Source of the DNA: Pseudobowmanella zhangzhouensis
Lineage (GTDB): Bacteria; Pseudomonadota; Gammaproteobacteria; Enterobacterales; Alteromonadaceae
Direction: 5' to 3'
Assembly: GCF_042662685.1 (NCBI RefSeq)
Contig: NZ_JBHSYO010000003.1
Coordinates: 434,001-498,000 of the forward strand
Length of the DNA stretch: 64,000 nt
Both the position numbers and the translations under genes were made by a program. The notes beneath the pieces were generated by a model. It was not told the DNA's origin, searched no databases, and was given only the letters and a program-made list of their open reading frames with translations. This document shows positions 41,374 to 51,119 of the stretch, in pieces (position 1 is the first letter of the stretch; each line of letters opens with the position of its first letter).

Positions 41374-43653
41374 TTAACGTCCGGCACGACTTCCAGCAGG
41401 TTTACCTTTGCCGTTAGGTTTACGACCATTTCCTGTTGGTCTGGCTGGGCCGCTATCCCGGCGGGACTGTCCAGCTTCAGTTTTACCATCGGCTTTCTTG
41501 CCTGATTTTCCCTTCCATTTAGGTTGCGGAGGCAGACCGGTATGTTTGGTCAATGCCCGCTCGCCGGGACGAGCCTTTTTGACGCCCTGACGCTTTTCAT
41601 CAGCACTTTCCGGTGGCACCAGGTGTTGTGGGCCACGTCCAATCAAGTCTTCACGCCCCATTCGGCGCAGCAACTCACGAATTTGCGCAAAGTTCTTCGG
41701 ATCGTGGTAACGCAACATGGCTTTGTGCAGGCGACGATGAATTTCACCTTTGGCAGAGAACACCTCTTCACTGTCTTTACTGACCTTTTTCAGCGAGTTC
41801 ACGCCGGTATGGTACATAGTCGTGGCGCTGGCCATCGGTGATGGATAGAAATTTTGCACCTGATCAAGCTTAAAACGGTTTTCCTTCAGCCAGATAGCCA
41901 GGCTGAGCATATCCTCATCACTGGTGCCCGGATGGGATGCGATAAAATACGGAATCAAATACTGCTTTTTACCGGCTTCAGCCGAGTACTTATCAAATAA
42001 TTCTTTAAAACGGTAATAACTGCCCATGCCCGGCTTCATCATTTTGGATAAGGGGCCATCTTCGGTATGTTCCGGGGCAATTTTGAGGTAGCCACCTACG
42101 TGATGCAGGGCCAACTCTTTCACATACTCAGGATCTTCTACCGCCAGGTCATAACGCACACCGGAGGCGATCAGGATCTTTTTGATACCAGGCAGATTGC
42201 GGGCACGGCGATACAGATCGATGGTCGGTTTATGGTCAGTATCCATGTGCGCGCAAATGCTCGGATAAACGCAACTTGGACGACGACAGGTAGCTTCGGC
42301 TTTCGGGCTCTTGCAGCGCAGACGGTACATGTTCGCGGTCGGGCCACCCAAGTCAGAAATCACACCGGTAAAGCCCGGCACGGTATCGCGGATTTGTTCA
42401 ATCTCACGAATAATCGAGTCTTCTGAGCGACTTTGAATAATCCGTCCTTCGTGTTCGGTAATCGAACAAAATGAGCAACCACCATAACAACCACGCATGA
42501 TGTTGATTGAGAAACGAATCATGTCGTAGGCCGGAATTTTGGCATCGCCATAAGCCGGATGCGGTACCCGCTGATATGGCAGGTCAAAGACCCCATCCAT
42601 TTCCTCGGTTTCCAGCGGCATCGCCGGTGGATTAATCCAAATATGGCGATCTCCATGGCGTTGCATCAGGGCGCGCGCGCAGCCTGGGTTGACTTCCTGG
42701 TGCAGAATCCGTGAGGTATGGGCATACAACATCTTGTTGTCGCGTACCGTTTCATACGCCGGTAACTTAACGTACACCATTTCCCAGGGTTTACGGCGCT
42801 CCGCTGGCTGGATTACGATGGGTTGCGCTTCAGGCGCCTCGCTATTTTGTGCGTCGCCATCGGCTTTATCGCATTCAGGCTCCATCACATACGGATTGGG
42901 AATAGGGTCAATTTTACCGGGACGGTCAAGGGAGGTTGAGTCCACCCCCTGCCATTCAGGTAGCGCCTGTTTTACGATGATCGCGGTGCCACGCACATCA
43001 CGGATATCCGCAATATTTTCACCCGCGGCCAGGCGATGGGTTACTTCCACCAGTGGGCGCTCCGCATTGCCAAACATCAGCATATCCGCCTTGGCATCAA
43101 ACAACACCGAACGACGAACTTTTTCCGACCAATAATCGTAGTGGGCAATACGGCGCAGACTGGCCTCGATGCCGCCAATAATAATCGGCACATCTTTATA
43201 TGCCTCACGACAACGCTGAGAGTAAACCGTCACGGCGCGATCCGGTCGCTTGCCGCCGACATTACCCGGGGTGTAGGCATCGTCATGACGCAGTTTCTTA
43301 TCCGCCGTATAGCGGTTGATCATCGAGTCCATATTGCCGGCAGTGACACCAAAATACAGATTCGGTTTACCCAAACGCATAAAGTCATCTTTATTGCTCC
43401 AGTCAGGCTGGGCAATGATCCCCACCCGAAAGCCGTGGGCCTCCAGTACACGGCCAATAACCGCCATACCAAAGCTGGGATGATCCACATAGGCGTCACC
43501 CGTCACCAGAATGATGTCGCAGCTATCCCAGCCCAGTTCATTCATCTCTTCCCGGCTCATGGGCAAAAATGGCGCTGCTCCATAGCAGTGTGCCCAGTAT
43601 TTTGGATAGGAAAATAAGCCGCGGTCGGCTTTGATGGTGGCTTGCATGGACAT
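41374..43653 (-). CDS. ygiQ: YgiQ family radical SAM protein
   Basis: 759 residues from the ATG at 43653 (MSMQATIKADRGLFSYPKYW), which fits the start of E. coli YgiQ; eleven further codons upstream are open but not conserved. Near the N-terminus: PFLPMSREEMNELGWDSCDI and LVTGDAYVDHPSFG. The iron-sulfur cluster motif is in MRGCYGGCSFCSITEHEGR (CxxxCxxC). The tail is Lys/Pro/Gly-rich and low in complexity. The family's substrate is unknown. A broken copy of its 3' part lies at 39349-39511. Confidence 0.95.
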   Translation of the reverse strand: MSMQATIKADRGLFSYPKYWAHCYGAAPFLPMSREEMNELGWDSCDIILVTGDAYVDHPSFGMAVIGRVLEAHGFRVGIIAQPDWSNKDDFMRLGKPNLYFGVTAGNMDSMINRYTADKKLRHDDAYTPGNVGGKRPDRAVTVYSQRCREAYKDVPIIIGGIEASLRRIAHYDYWSEKVRRSVLFDAKADMLMFGNAERPLVEVTHRLAAGENIADIRDVRGTAIIVKQALPEWQGVDSTSLDRPGKIDPIPNPYVMEPECDKADGDAQNSEAPEAQPIVIQPAERRKPWEMVYVKLPAYETVRDNKMLYAHTSRILHQEVNPGCARALMQRHGDRHIWINPPAMPLETEEMDGVFDLPYQRVPHPAYGDAKIPAYDMIRFSINIMRGCYGGCSFCSITEHEGRIIQSRSEDSIIREIEQIRDTVPGFTGVISDLGGPTANMYRLRCKSPKAEATCRRPSCVYPSICAHMDTDHKPTIDLYRRARNLPGIKKILIASGVRYDLAVEDPEYVKELALHHVGGYLKIAPEHTEDGPLSKMMKPGMGSYYRFKELFDKYSAEAGKKQYLIPYFIASHPGTSDEDMLSLAIWLKENRFKLDQVQNFYPSPMASATTMYHTGVNSLKKVSKDSEEVFSAKGEIHRRLHKAMLRYHDPKNFAQIRELLRRMGREDLIGRGPQHLVPPESADEKRQGVKKARPGERALTKHTGLPPQPKWKGKSGKKADGKTEAGQSRRDSGPARPTGNGRKPNGKGKPAGSRAGR

Positions 43654-43796
43654 GGGGTACCTCTGTGTTGGGCGCATATTATACAAGGCTTCACAGACGC
43701 ACGCGAATTGAATCGTTAGCTCACAATAAGTGACAGGCGCTAATACTCATGGACAGAATCTAAAGGGACAAATAAGTCATTGCCCCTGCTAGATTT

Positions 43797-45041
43797 TTAT
43801 TCGTAGCGCAGCGCCTCAATCGGGCTCAAACGGGATGCTTTTAATGCCGGTAGCATGCCGAAGGTTACCCCGACTAATGTGCAAAATCCCATGCCAAACA
43901 ACGCCCATTCGAACGGGATCGTGGCCTGCATATTGGTCATCGCCGAAAGCATATTACCCAATAGAAACCCAATCAGAATCCCAATCAAACCGCCGACGTT
44001 ACACAGTACAATGGCTTCGAGCAGGAACTGGGTGAGGATATTATGGCGTTTCGCCCCCAGCGATTTGCGGATGCCGATCTCCTTGGTACGTTCGGTCACC
44101 GATACCAGCATGATATTCATAATGCCGACACCGGCCACAATCAGGGCGATGGCCCCCATAACAAACGCGCCGATTTTTACCGGTCGGGTGTTCTCATTAA
44201 ACTGATCGATTTGGCTCAGACTGGTGAAATAATAAAAATTATCCTCTTCCGAGTGTTTCAGGTTACGGATACGGCGCAGCACCTGGCGCGTCTCTTCAAT
44301 CGCATCGTCCAGCAATTCCGGTTGCTTGGCGTGGATGGTTACGTTGGCTGAACGCTCAAACCCGCGACCATCGACCGTGCCGTAAATGTCGGTATAAGTG
44401 GTTCCCGGAATCAACGCCATGGTCTCATAGGGGCCGCCAAATGCGGATTCCTTCGGAATAAATGTCCCAACAATTTCATATTTACGACCGTCGATGCGGA
44501 CAATCTGGCCGATGGGATCACTAAACGGAAACAATTCATTAGCCAGCGCATTGCCCAACACGGCAACACGTCGATGAGCGCGCATATCCATGCGCGAAAT
44601 ATTGCGCCCGTTGGCAATAAAGTGGGTGTTGTTTTCCGCATATTCGGGCGAGCCACCACACAACACCACCATAGGTTCGGTGCTATAGCCGTTGAAGGTC
44701 GCGACTTTGCCGCCATCCCAGAACTCAGTGCCGACGAAATCCACCGAATCTACCTGTTCGCGGATGGCCTGTGCCTCGTCCAGCGTTACCGCCGGCCATT
44801 TCATTGCCTTACGACGTTGTTCCTCACTGGTAAAGCCGTTCGGCCATTTCTGCACCTGAAATGTCTGGGTGCCTAACACTGTCATTTCTTTTTCCATGGT
44901 CTTTTGCACCACGGAAATCGCTGTCATTACGCCAATAATCGAGGCCACCCCGAGAATGATGCCAAACAGGGTTAAGCCAGAGCGCAGCTTGTTACTGCCA
45001 ATGGCACTTAACGACATCACAAAAGTATCTAAAAATCGCAT
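43797..45041 (-). CDS. MacB-like ABC transporter permease (second permease)
   Basis: 414 residues with MacB topology: one N-terminal helix (SAIGSNKLRSGLTLFGIILGVAS), a large periplasmic domain (about 45-285), and three C-terminal helices of the FtsX domain (VMGAIALIVAGVGIMNIMLV and SVTERTKEIGIRKSLGAKR). It has no ATPase domain. It is the last gene of the adaptor-ATPase-permease-permease operon, 5 nt after the first permease. The two permeases are similar but not identical, so they probably form a heterodimer. Confidence 0.92.
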   Translation of the reverse strand: MRFLDTFVMSLSAIGSNKLRSGLTLFGIILGVASIIGVMTAISVVQKTMEKEMTVLGTQTFQVQKWPNGFTSEEQRRKAMKWPAVTLDEAQAIREQVDSVDFVGTEFWDGGKVATFNGYSTEPMVVLCGGSPEYAENNTHFIANGRNISRMDMRAHRRVAVLGNALANELFPFSDPIGQIVRIDGRKYEIVGTFIPKESAFGGPYETMALIPGTTYTDIYGTVDGRGFERSANVTIHAKQPELLDDAIEETRQVLRRIRNLKHSEEDNFYYFTSLSQIDQFNENTRPVKIGAFVMGAIALIVAGVGIMNIMLVSVTERTKEIGIRKSLGAKRHNILTQFLLEAIVLCNVGGLIGILIGFLLGNMLSAMTNMQATIPFEWALFGMGFCTLVGVTFGMLPALKASRLSPIEALRYE

Positions 45042-45046
45042 AGTGA

Positions 45047-46285
45047 TTACTCGTATCTTAATGCATCAATGGGGTTAAGACGTGCGCCGCGCCAGGCTGG
45101 CACAAAGCCGGCAAGAATACCCACCAGCATGGAAATAATCAGTGCCGCCGCAATAATCACCGGAGACAAACTAGCTGGGATCAAAAACTGATTTACCAAT
45201 GCGGTAATTCCCGCAGCAATTAGCAATCCGACGGCGCCGCCAATCAGACAAATCATCTGCGACTCAAACAGGAACTGCATAAGAATATTGCGCCGCTTCG
45301 CGCCAATGGCTTTACGAATACCTATCTCACGGGTGCGCTCAGTGACGGACACAAACATAATATTCATCACGCCTACCCCGCCCACGAACAGCGACACGCT
45401 GGTAATTGCCAACCCAACCGCGACAACCACCCCCATAATATTGTTGTAAGCATCCAGCAGGTTATTCAGCTTATTGATGGAGAAATTATCTTCTTCGATG
45501 GGTTTGAGGCCGCGAATTTTGCGCATCTCACCAATGACTTCATATTCAAAATCCTGCATCGCATCCGGCGACGGCGCTTTAATCGCTATATCCACATTAC
45601 TGCGGCCGCCACTGTTGCCAAACACTGAGGTATAGGTGGTGATCGGAATAAACACCTGACGGTCGAAATTGGGGCCACCAAACACACTTCCGCCCTGCTT
45701 TTCCATCACGCCCACGACCTGAAACTTATACATACCCAGCTTAATATCCCGCCCTACCGGATCGAAATCCCCGAACAGATTTTCAGCAATCTCTGCACCG
45801 ATGACTGCGACCCTGCGTTTGTAATCCACATCAAATGGCATCAGGAAACGTCCTGTTTCCGGTAGCATGGTCGCAACGATCACCTGCTTTTCGGTGGTGC
45901 CAATAACCCTGGCATTTTCGGCAATTTTCGACTCGTACTTGATGCTGGTATTGGTCCCCATGCTTGGGTTGACCACGCCTTTACCGAACAGCCGATCCTG
46001 CAGCTTTTGCGCCTCGTCCATCGTGATCGCTGGGCGATTACGAAAACGAAACCAGGGGCCGTTTTGCACCCACGGGCGCTGAGACACGTAGATCACATCC
46101 GACCCCACTGCCGCAAAGGACTCGCGAAAAGAAATTTGCAATCCATTGGCAGCGGTCATCGTAGTAATGACCGCAACGATACCGATGATGATTCCAAGTG
46201 CCGTCAGCGTACCGCGCGCTTTATTGGCAACCATGGCACTAGTGGCAATTTTTAGTGCTTCATTGATTTCACTGAAGAGGCTCAT
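45047..46285 (-). CDS. MacB-like ABC transporter permease (first permease)
   Basis: 412 residues with the same layout as its neighbour: helix near 20-42 (LTALGIIIGIVAVITTMTAA), periplasmic domain, and FtsX-type C-terminus (VGGVGVMNIMFVSVTERTRE, then IGIRKAIGAKRRNILMQFL). It starts 6 nt after the ATPase gene. Together with the adaptor it should push substrates (peptides, drugs or lipoproteins) out of the periplasm by mechanotransmission. The substrate is not readable from the sequence. Confidence 0.92.
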   Translation of the reverse strand: MSLFSEINEALKIATSAMVANKARGTLTALGIIIGIVAVITTMTAANGLQISFRESFAAVGSDVIYVSQRPWVQNGPWFRFRNRPAITMDEAQKLQDRLFGKGVVNPSMGTNTSIKYESKIAENARVIGTTEKQVIVATMLPETGRFLMPFDVDYKRRVAVIGAEIAENLFGDFDPVGRDIKLGMYKFQVVGVMEKQGGSVFGGPNFDRQVFIPITTYTSVFGNSGGRSNVDIAIKAPSPDAMQDFEYEVIGEMRKIRGLKPIEEDNFSINKLNNLLDAYNNIMGVVVAVGLAITSVSLFVGGVGVMNIMFVSVTERTREIGIRKAIGAKRRNILMQFLFESQMICLIGGAVGLLIAAGITALVNQFLIPASLSPVIIAAALIISMLVGILAGFVPAWRGARLNPIDALRYE

Positions 46286-46291
46286 GGGTGT

Positions 46292-47023
46292 TTACCCCGC
46301 AATCGCTTCAGGCATTTGCAGCCGTTTTGGCGTTTGTAAGCGATCGCTCTCAATCACACCATCTTTGAGCCTCACTACTCGCTCGGCATGCTCTGCGATA
46401 TCGTCCTCGTGGGTGACCAGCACGATGGTGTGCCCCTTGCTGTGCAACTCATCCATCAGTGCCATGATTTCCAGCCCGGTCTGGGTATCCAGGTTACCGG
46501 TAGGCTCATCGGCAAGAATAATCGAAGGGTTACACACCAGTGCGCGGGCAATCGCGACCCGCTGGCGTTGACCTCCGGATAATTCGTTGGGTTTGTGATC
46601 CTTGCGTGAGCTGAGTCCTACTGCGTCCAATGCCTTATTGGTCAGTACCTTGCGCTCTGCTTTCGGAACCCCTTTATATATCAAAGGCAGTTCCACATTG
46701 CTGAAAATGCTAACCCGTGGCACCAGATTGAATGTTTGGAAGACAAACCCGATTCGCTCATTACGTATGATAGCGAGCTCATCTTCACTCAAGGTTTCCA
46801 CCGCCTGCCCATCCAACAGGTACTGGCCTGAGCTGGGTATATCCAAACAGCCAATCATATTCATCAGAGTGGACTTGCCTGAGCCAGATGGCCCCATTAT
46901 CGCCACATATTCGCCGCGGCAAATCGACAGGCTCACCCCACGTAACGCATGTACTTCCTGATCACCCATCTGATAAGTACGGGTGATGCTGCGAATATCC
47001 AGAATTGTGTCCGGCTTAGTCAT
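46292..47023 (-). CDS. ABC transporter ATPase of a MacAB-like system
   Basis: 243 residues from the ATG at 47023; this start follows the adaptor stop by 1 nt and has AAGGTG upstream, while the open frame reaches 47056. Walker A is MGPSGSGKSTLMNMIG, the signature LSGGQRQRVAIARALV, and Walker B IILADEPTGNLDTQTG, with the Q-loop in FVFQTFNLVPRVS. It is of the LolD/MacB type that drives permeases with large periplasmic domains. Confidence 0.95.
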   Translation of the reverse strand: MTKPDTILDIRSITRTYQMGDQEVHALRGVSLSICRGEYVAIMGPSGSGKSTLMNMIGCLDIPSSGQYLLDGQAVETLSEDELAIIRNERIGFVFQTFNLVPRVSIFSNVELPLIYKGVPKAERKVLTNKALDAVGLSSRKDHKPNELSGGQRQRVAIARALVCNPSIILADEPTGNLDTQTGLEIMALMDELHSKGHTIVLVTHEDDIAEHAERVVRLKDGVIESDRLQTPKRLQMPEAIAG

Positions 47024-47024
47024 A

Positions 47025-48233
47025 TCAGGCACCTTTTGTTTGAACATCGGTACCATTTTTCAGATCACGGGAAATGGCGCGGTAGCTACCTGTCACGACC
47101 TGCTCGCCTTCCTGCACACCCTCAACGATTTCAATCAGACTGTCACTTTGAATGCCAGTGGTCACCTGACGTGCAACGGATTTGCCGTTTTCAATCACCC
47201 ACACCATTTCGACAAACCCGTCTTTACCGGCAGCATAGGTCTTGCCGTCAGTTTTAAGCTGCTCCTCAGTGCGTACGGTTACAGACTGCAATGGCACGCT
47301 GACTGCCGCCTCACGGGTATCCACTACCACATCGGCACTGGCGGTCATGCCAGGGCGCAGCTTAGATACATCACCAGTCAACGCGATGGTAACTTCGAAT
47401 TCGGTCTTTTGGTTGGCATTGCCGGCAGGCTGGTCGATGGCCGAACTTGCAATTTCACTGACATACCCAGACAACTTTTGCCCCAGCAACGCATCGACTT
47501 CAATTTCTGCATTCTGATTCAGCGCAATGGCGACGATATCGTTCTCATCAACTTTAACCAGCGCCTCCATCTCGTTCAGGTTGGCGATAATCATGATCAC
47601 GTCTTCCTGAAACTGCGAACCAATGGCGATTTCGCCCTGTTCTTTGTTTAATTTGGAAATGGTGCCGGACATTGGCGCGTAAATCGTGGTTTTTGACAGG
47701 GCATCCTGAGCTTGTTTCAGTGAACCTCGGGCCTGCTCGACCCTTTCCAGGCTGGCTTGATAGCTGGCTGACTGAACCTGATATTCCGCATCGGCATTAT
47801 CCAGTACAGATTGAGATTCAAGGTTGTTCGCCACCAGCTCCTTCGCGCGTTTAAGCGTTCTTGCTGCCTGATTCACTTTTTCTTTTACCAGTAGCGACTC
47901 AGACTGAGCGGTACGCACAGCAGCTTCTGCACTTTCCACGCTGGCCACATAGCGTTCCCGATCCAATTCCACCAGAAACTGGCCTTTCTCAACCCAATCG
48001 CCCTCTTTCACACTTAAGCGCGTGATTTTGGCACTCACATCGGCGCTGATGTTGACCTGAGTCTTGGGTTGAATTTTACCTGTCGCAGCAACTTTCTGGA
48101 CAATTTTAGCCCGCTCGACCTGGCTCACTTCTACTTCCATGCCCGGTTTGTCCTGCTGGCTTGACTTAGATGCCCAAACGGCACCTGCTCCGGCAAAGAC
48201 GATGACTAATGCAATAATTAACTTGGTTTTCAT
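47025..48233 (-). CDS. Periplasmic adaptor (MacA/HlyD-like membrane fusion protein)
   Basis: 402 residues from the ATG at 48233, which has CAGGAAC upstream. There is one N-terminal membrane segment (KLIIALVIVFAGAGAVWASK). The biotinyl-lipoyl-like halves are VAATGKIQPKTQVNISADVS and TTIYAPMSGTISKLNKEQGE. Between them lies a helical hairpin (about 95-180), followed by beta-barrel domains with PVSVPLQSV-type segments. It should connect the two permeases to an outer-membrane channel, probably of TolC type, encoded elsewhere. It is the first gene of the operon. Confidence 0.92.
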   Translation of the reverse strand: MKTKLIIALVIVFAGAGAVWASKSSQQDKPGMEVEVSQVERAKIVQKVAATGKIQPKTQVNISADVSAKITRLSVKEGDWVEKGQFLVELDRERYVASVESAEAAVRTAQSESLLVKEKVNQAARTLKRAKELVANNLESQSVLDNADAEYQVQSASYQASLERVEQARGSLKQAQDALSKTTIYAPMSGTISKLNKEQGEIAIGSQFQEDVIMIIANLNEMEALVKVDENDIVAIALNQNAEIEVDALLGQKLSGYVSEIASSAIDQPAGNANQKTEFEVTIALTGDVSKLRPGMTASADVVVDTREAAVSVPLQSVTVRTEEQLKTDGKTYAAGKDGFVEMVWVIENGKSVARQVTTGIQSDSLIEIVEGVQEGEQVVTGSYRAISRDLKNGTDVQTKGA

Positions 48234-48476
48234 GCTCTGTTCCTGCAACGCTGACCTGATAACAGGTTTTTAACCTAATCCTGTTAGTTCAGCTTATGTC
48301 ACAGGTTGTAAGAATGTTCGCTAAGTGGGCGGATAATGTGTGTAGATTGGTAACAAAGTGCGTCAACAGACACACTTTGCAGGCACAATTGCGAGCTACG
48401 TCAAATGCTTAGCCCCGTTTCCAACTTCATCAGAAACAGGGCACTAAATTATCTGTCGTGTTTACTATGCTTTAGA

Positions 48477-50336
48477 CTAAGAAGCCACAAACACCTGATT
48501 CCGGCCGGTGTCTTTCGCCGCGTACAACACGTTATCAGCGCGCACCAGCAACTCATCAATATGGGAGGAAGTGGCCAGGTGGGCTAAGCCGATGCTGGTA
48601 GATAATTTAACTTCGCCTTTTTCACAGCGCAGTTCAATTTGTGTGGTGGCAATACGTAATTGTTCGGCTAACTTCTCGGCATCCTGAGTATCACGACAGG
48701 TTAACAACACGAACTCTTCGCCACCAAGACGGGCAAACACATCATTCGCACGGATGTATTGTTTTACCGTTTGAGTAAATAATTTGAGGGCATCATCACC
48801 AGTTTTATGGCCAAAACGATCATTAATGCTTTTAAACTTATCCAGATCAAACATCATCAGGCTCACATTAAGCCCGTCGTTATTGGCTTTCTCAACTGAT
48901 GCAGTCGCTTTTAAAAAGAAGCTACGGCGGTTACAAATACCGGTTAACGGATCGGTTTGGGCGTCACGCTCCGCGCGTCGTTTCGCCACCTCAAGTTCAG
49001 CAGTACGAAATGCCACTTCCCGCTCCAGATTGACGGCTTCATGTTCAAGATGACGAGCGTAGCGATACTCCACCTCTTCTTTCTGCTTACGCAACTGAAA
49101 GACCTGCATGCCCATGGCAAACATAATCACCACGACCTCAGAGAATGACGCCACTGGCGGCCAGTAGTAATTAATCAGGTTATGCTCAATCCACCCCAGA
49201 TCCCGTAATGCCTGACTGAACAAACCGGCCATGAGCAATCCCCAGCCCAGCGCAAACACCGCTGCCTGTGGCGTGCCCTGACGCCAGCGAATCAGCGCCG
49301 CAATAAAATTAATCGGGTACAGCAACATCGCCACGGTAATACACAATACCGCCATCAATTTGATTTTCAGCAGTGCCGCCAGAATCAGCAATGCACTATT
49401 GGCCATCATTATCTGCAGCAGACAGTCGATTTTTGGTACATGCCGTCTGGTTTCAAGAAACACCCGGGTAAACCATATACCGAATAAAATGCTGCTTCCC
49501 CCCGCCAATGACATGTAATTCCAGTCAAAATTGTCGGTAACAAAGAATCGATGTCCAACCCCGGTAATCATGCCCCAGGCAAACACTTTGGAGACGGAAT
49601 ACGCACTGTAGATATAGAAATAGCGGATACCTGTGCTAACCCCCGTCACCAGAGCAAACAGCGCCATGACCACACAGCCACCCGCTAAAAATGCCAACAA
49701 TCCCACTTCCCGGGAAGATTGTTGCGCGAATGCATCTGGCGACCATAAGCGCAGGTTAGGAAAAATAAAACCTTGTCCGTCAGAACCCAAACGCACTAAT
49801 ACCCAGTTTGTTTGCTTGGGCTCGAAGGTAATCTCGGCGGCAAACCTGTGATGCGCCAATTGCCTTGTCGAAAAAGACTGTGTTAATGACAAATATGCCT
49901 GCAGCGAATAATTGCCTTGTTTCTCACTGGCGGTATACAGGGTGAAGTCGATTAGTTGATGATCCACATATTCCAGCACCAACTGGCGTGTATCTGTAAG
50001 GTCATTGTTGACTTGTGCCAACACCCAAATCGCCCCTTTTTGCAGCCCTTGTGAGTGATAAACTTTAGGTTGGAGAAAGCGATTATCGCTCAATGCGACC
50101 AGTGCATCAGACAAGGTTGCCTGATCACTTTCGTCATGCCATTGCAGATAGTATGGTGCCAGTCGTTGCCCTTCCTGCAAATCAGACAGTAAAAAAGGTA
50201 GAACACTTGTATTTTCACTTTGTAACGGCTGGCTTTTGGACGGTAACGTGAAAAGCACCAGACAGGATAACAACAGCAAAACACAACGCTTAAAACAACT
50301 GACACTCAACAACACAGAAACGACGCCTACAACCAC
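48477..50336 (-). CDS. 7TMR-DISM diguanylate cyclase
   Basis: 619 residues. Signal-like N-terminus, a periplasmic 7TMR-DISM extracellular domain (about 40-200; KGAIWVLAQVNNDLTDTRQL), seven membrane helices (about 210-410), a coiled coil (about 415-455), and a GGDEF domain with DPLTGICNRRSFFLKATASV and FARLGGEEFVLL. The inhibition site is intact (RAND before GGEEF). It makes cyclic di-GMP in response to a periplasmic, perhaps carbohydrate-like, signal. The start is uncertain: the frame has no ATG near its N-terminus, only GTG (50336) and TTG codons. Confidence 0.9.
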   Translation of the reverse strand: MVVGVVSVLLSVSCFKRCVLLLLSCLVLFTLPSKSQPLQSENTSVLPFLLSDLQEGQRLAPYYLQWHDESDQATLSDALVALSDNRFLQPKVYHSQGLQKGAIWVLAQVNNDLTDTRQLVLEYVDHQLIDFTLYTASEKQGNYSLQAYLSLTQSFSTRQLAHHRFAAEITFEPKQTNWVLVRLGSDGQGFIFPNLRLWSPDAFAQQSSREVGLLAFLAGGCVVMALFALVTGVSTGIRYFYIYSAYSVSKVFAWGMITGVGHRFFVTDNFDWNYMSLAGGSSILFGIWFTRVFLETRRHVPKIDCLLQIMMANSALLILAALLKIKLMAVLCITVAMLLYPINFIAALIRWRQGTPQAAVFALGWGLLMAGLFSQALRDLGWIEHNLINYYWPPVASFSEVVVIMFAMGMQVFQLRKQKEEVEYRYARHLEHEAVNLEREVAFRTAELEVAKRRAERDAQTDPLTGICNRRSFFLKATASVEKANNDGLNVSLMMFDLDKFKSINDRFGHKTGDDALKLFTQTVKQYIRANDVFARLGGEEFVLLTCRDTQDAEKLAEQLRIATTQIELRCEKGEVKLSTSIGLAHLATSSHIDELLVRADNVLYAAKDTGRNQVFVAS

Positions 50337-50552
50337 TACAGGTCTGAGATCTTACCAGTTATACAAAGGTATGAAATGAGTTACTTTAAACCCGGCATGT
50401 AACCCGCTGTTTTTGCTGTAAATTGAATTTGTAGCGAAATGTAGCAAGAAAATATTAAGCCATTTCAGTGATTTATACTGAAAAACTTAAACGAATTAGA
50501 TATTGAAATACATACCATTGAGTTTGTATTTAATGATCTGAAAATAGAAGAT

Positions 50553-51077
50553 CTACTTTCGTCCGCACAACACGTTAAGAACTGCATTGACTCTGTTTTC
50601 AACACTGCCGCTGACAACAATATGTGGAATATTGTGCCCGGCCAGATACTCGCGGTTGAACTGCTGGAACTCTTCACGATTGGCATCGCCGGAGCGCTCC
50701 CAGGTATCATCGTAGGGAATATCATTCTCACACAACACCACCAGCTCATAGCGTTGCCAGCAGGCATGTGCCATCCGCGTCAATTCCGGTAGCGCACCAT
50801 TGTGGTAATGCAATGCGAAATGCCAGGTGGTGAACGCATTGGTATCACATAACAACACGCCATTGGCCTGTTTGGCATAATCGTCCTCCCATTGCTCCTG
50901 CACTTGGGCGATGTGCAATAACTGCTCAGGTGATAAGCGCCGCTCAACCTGATGTTCTAACCAATAATCACGGCCGTACTCGGGTACCCAAACCGTCTCC
51001 AGCTGCGCGGCAAGCTGCCGGCATAACGTGGATTTACCCGTGGAGGGGGCGCCAAGAAAGACAATTTTTTTCAGCAT
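50553..51077 (-). CDS. NadR-like nicotinamide riboside kinase
   Basis: 174 residues. P-loop at the N-terminus (KIVFLGAPSTGKSTLCRQLA), followed by the NadR kinase-domain pattern VPEYGRDYWLEHQ, LLCDTNAFTTWHFAL and LCENDIPYDDTWERSGDANR. This is the ribosylnicotinamide-kinase part of NadR without the regulatory or adenylyltransferase domains. It converts nicotinamide riboside to NMN. It follows pnuC by 42 nt on the same strand, so uptake and trapping of nicotinamide riboside would be one operon. Confidence 0.88.
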   Translation of the reverse strand: MLKKIVFLGAPSTGKSTLCRQLAAQLETVWVPEYGRDYWLEHQVERRLSPEQLLHIAQVQEQWEDDYAKQANGVLLCDTNAFTTWHFALHYHNGALPELTRMAHACWQRYELVVLCENDIPYDDTWERSGDANREEFQQFNREYLAGHNIPHIVVSGSVENRVNAVLNVLCGRK

Positions 51078-51119
51078 GGATGAGTGCGTCGGATTATCAC
51101 AAACAAAAACGGCCGGCGA

